A stretch of 64,000 nt of DNA from Pagrus major (taxonomy: Eukaryota > Chordata > Actinopteri > Spariformes > Sparidae): positions 11,038,150 to 11,102,149 of the forward strand of contig NC_133238.1 in the NCBI RefSeq assembly GCF_040436345.1. The letters are read 5' to 3'. Below are positions 48,610 through 64,000 of the stretch, piece after piece. The notes under the pieces are model-generated. The model searched no databases. It worked only from the letters and a program-made list of their open reading frames with translations, and was not told the origin of the DNA. How positions within the stretch are numbered: the stretch's first letter is position 1; every line of letters starts with the position of its first letter. The position numbers were made by a program, and so were the translations under genes.

Positions 48610-49340
48610 TTTTATATATAAAAACACACAGGAAAGGCAGAGAGTTTGGTCTTGTGAGTGATGGAGCCGTCTTACTGCATAAGGCTGCTGTGTGGCAGCT
48701 TTGAGGCAACCATGAGGAGTCTCCGCCTACAGAGCACAGGCCCGCCTGTCTGCATCGAAGGCAAACTAAGAGGAGGCGAAAAGGCCACTTGAAACTATAT
48801 TTTGAGATAGAGCATGGCAATACATTGCGCATGCACGCACACACACACACGCACGCACACGCACACACACACATACATACAAACATGAGAGCAGTAAGCT
48901 GACCGATCCTGTTAAACCAAAGCTGAGCAGGTCAGAGAGTACACAGTGCCTCTTAGCATAACCATGTAGCATCATGTGAAAACGTTGATGACTGGCTGAG
49001 AGATTAGGATGTTTGGGAGTGGTGGGTAGTGGTGGTGAGGGTGGTGCTGCGTCTGGATTTGAACCACAGCGCCGGCGCCATGCAGTCAATCCAAAGCAGC
49101 AACACACACACAGAAAAAATACACATGGACAAGCGGACTTTGTGACGCTTAATGTTTTTAGCACCCCAAACACAGCTGCCCACCACCTGTTAAACTTTGG
49201 AAAGGTGCTGAGGAGAGCTCCTCAGACAGAGTATGTATGGAGGCAAACTGGGTGACAGGAATGTGGGTGGATGTGTGTGGAGGAAGGGAAGGGGGGGTTC
49301 AGGGCTTGAGGGGTAAGGATGGATGGTAAGGATGGTCACG
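46904..49340 (-). other. putative long 3'UTR / 3' flank of nbeal1
   Basis: No coding exon is supported. The stretch contains CA microsatellites (about 47611-47649, 48556-48608, 48838-48872). Its apparent open frames are low-complexity Cys/Val runs from these repeats. The length would be normal for a large vertebrate gene's 3'UTR, but the end is not fixed. Confidence 0.4.
48556..48608. repeat. (CA)n microsatellite
   Basis: About 25 CA dinucleotides with a CGCG interruption near the start, in the putative nbeal1 3'UTR. Confidence 0.9.

Positions 49341-64000
<14,660 letters not shown>

Noticed and set aside
48338-48886. 182-codon - strand open frame with Cys/Val runs
   Set aside because: Driven by CA microsatellites in the putative nbeal1 3'UTR. 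No domain is seen.

Overview
This is vertebrate nuclear DNA, most likely from a ray-finned (teleost) fish. The genes have many short exons and long AT-rich introns with GT-AG borders. The proteins are vertebrate-specific families. Introns and spacers hold several interspersed-repeat families that I know from teleost genomes, plus many CA/GT microsatellites. No bacterial, viral, CRISPR, rRNA or tRNA content was seen. Most of the annotation comes from joining exons by splice sites and reading frame. The coding length of every gene model sums to a multiple of three.

Layout: (1) 651-11241, + strand: complete pspc1 (paraspeckle RNA-binding protein, 10 coding exons, 533 aa). (2) 11.3-18.6 kb: a gene-poor spacer with a terminal-inverted-repeat element. 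(3) 18790-33596, + strand: complete arhgap20 (PH, Ras-association-like and RhoGAP domains, 15 coding exons, 1134 aa). (4) 36267-40176, - strand: complete fdx1 (mitochondrial 2Fe-2S ferredoxin, 4 exons, 165 aa), tail-to-tail with arhgap20. This arrangement resembles the FDX1/ARHGAP20 neighbourhood of human chromosome 11q. (5) 42159-46617, + strand: a secreted C-type-lectin-like gene of 500 aa whose middle is built from an unusual 14-residue repeat (core GFRQGTEP). I do not recognise it as a named gene, and it is the best candidate here for something undescribed. (6) 49341-63682, - strand: the 3' part of an NBEAL-type BEACH gene, best match nbeal1 (31 exons, 1597 aa, including PH, BEACH and WD40 domains). 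Its 5' end lies beyond the window.

The genes do not form a pathway. pspc1 acts in nuclear paraspeckles, arhgap20 in Rho GTPase signalling, fdx1 in mitochondrial electron transfer, the lectin-like protein is secreted, and nbeal1 is a large membrane-traffic scaffold. Both convergent pairs (arhgap20/fdx1 and lectin/nbeal1) have closely spaced 3' ends. Notable points are the very recent minisatellite expansion and a 153-bp duplication inside the lectin coding exon, a GC-AG intron in the same gene, a possible alternative C-terminus of nbeal1, a NAGNAG acceptor in arhgap20, and an overlapping upstream ORF at pspc1.
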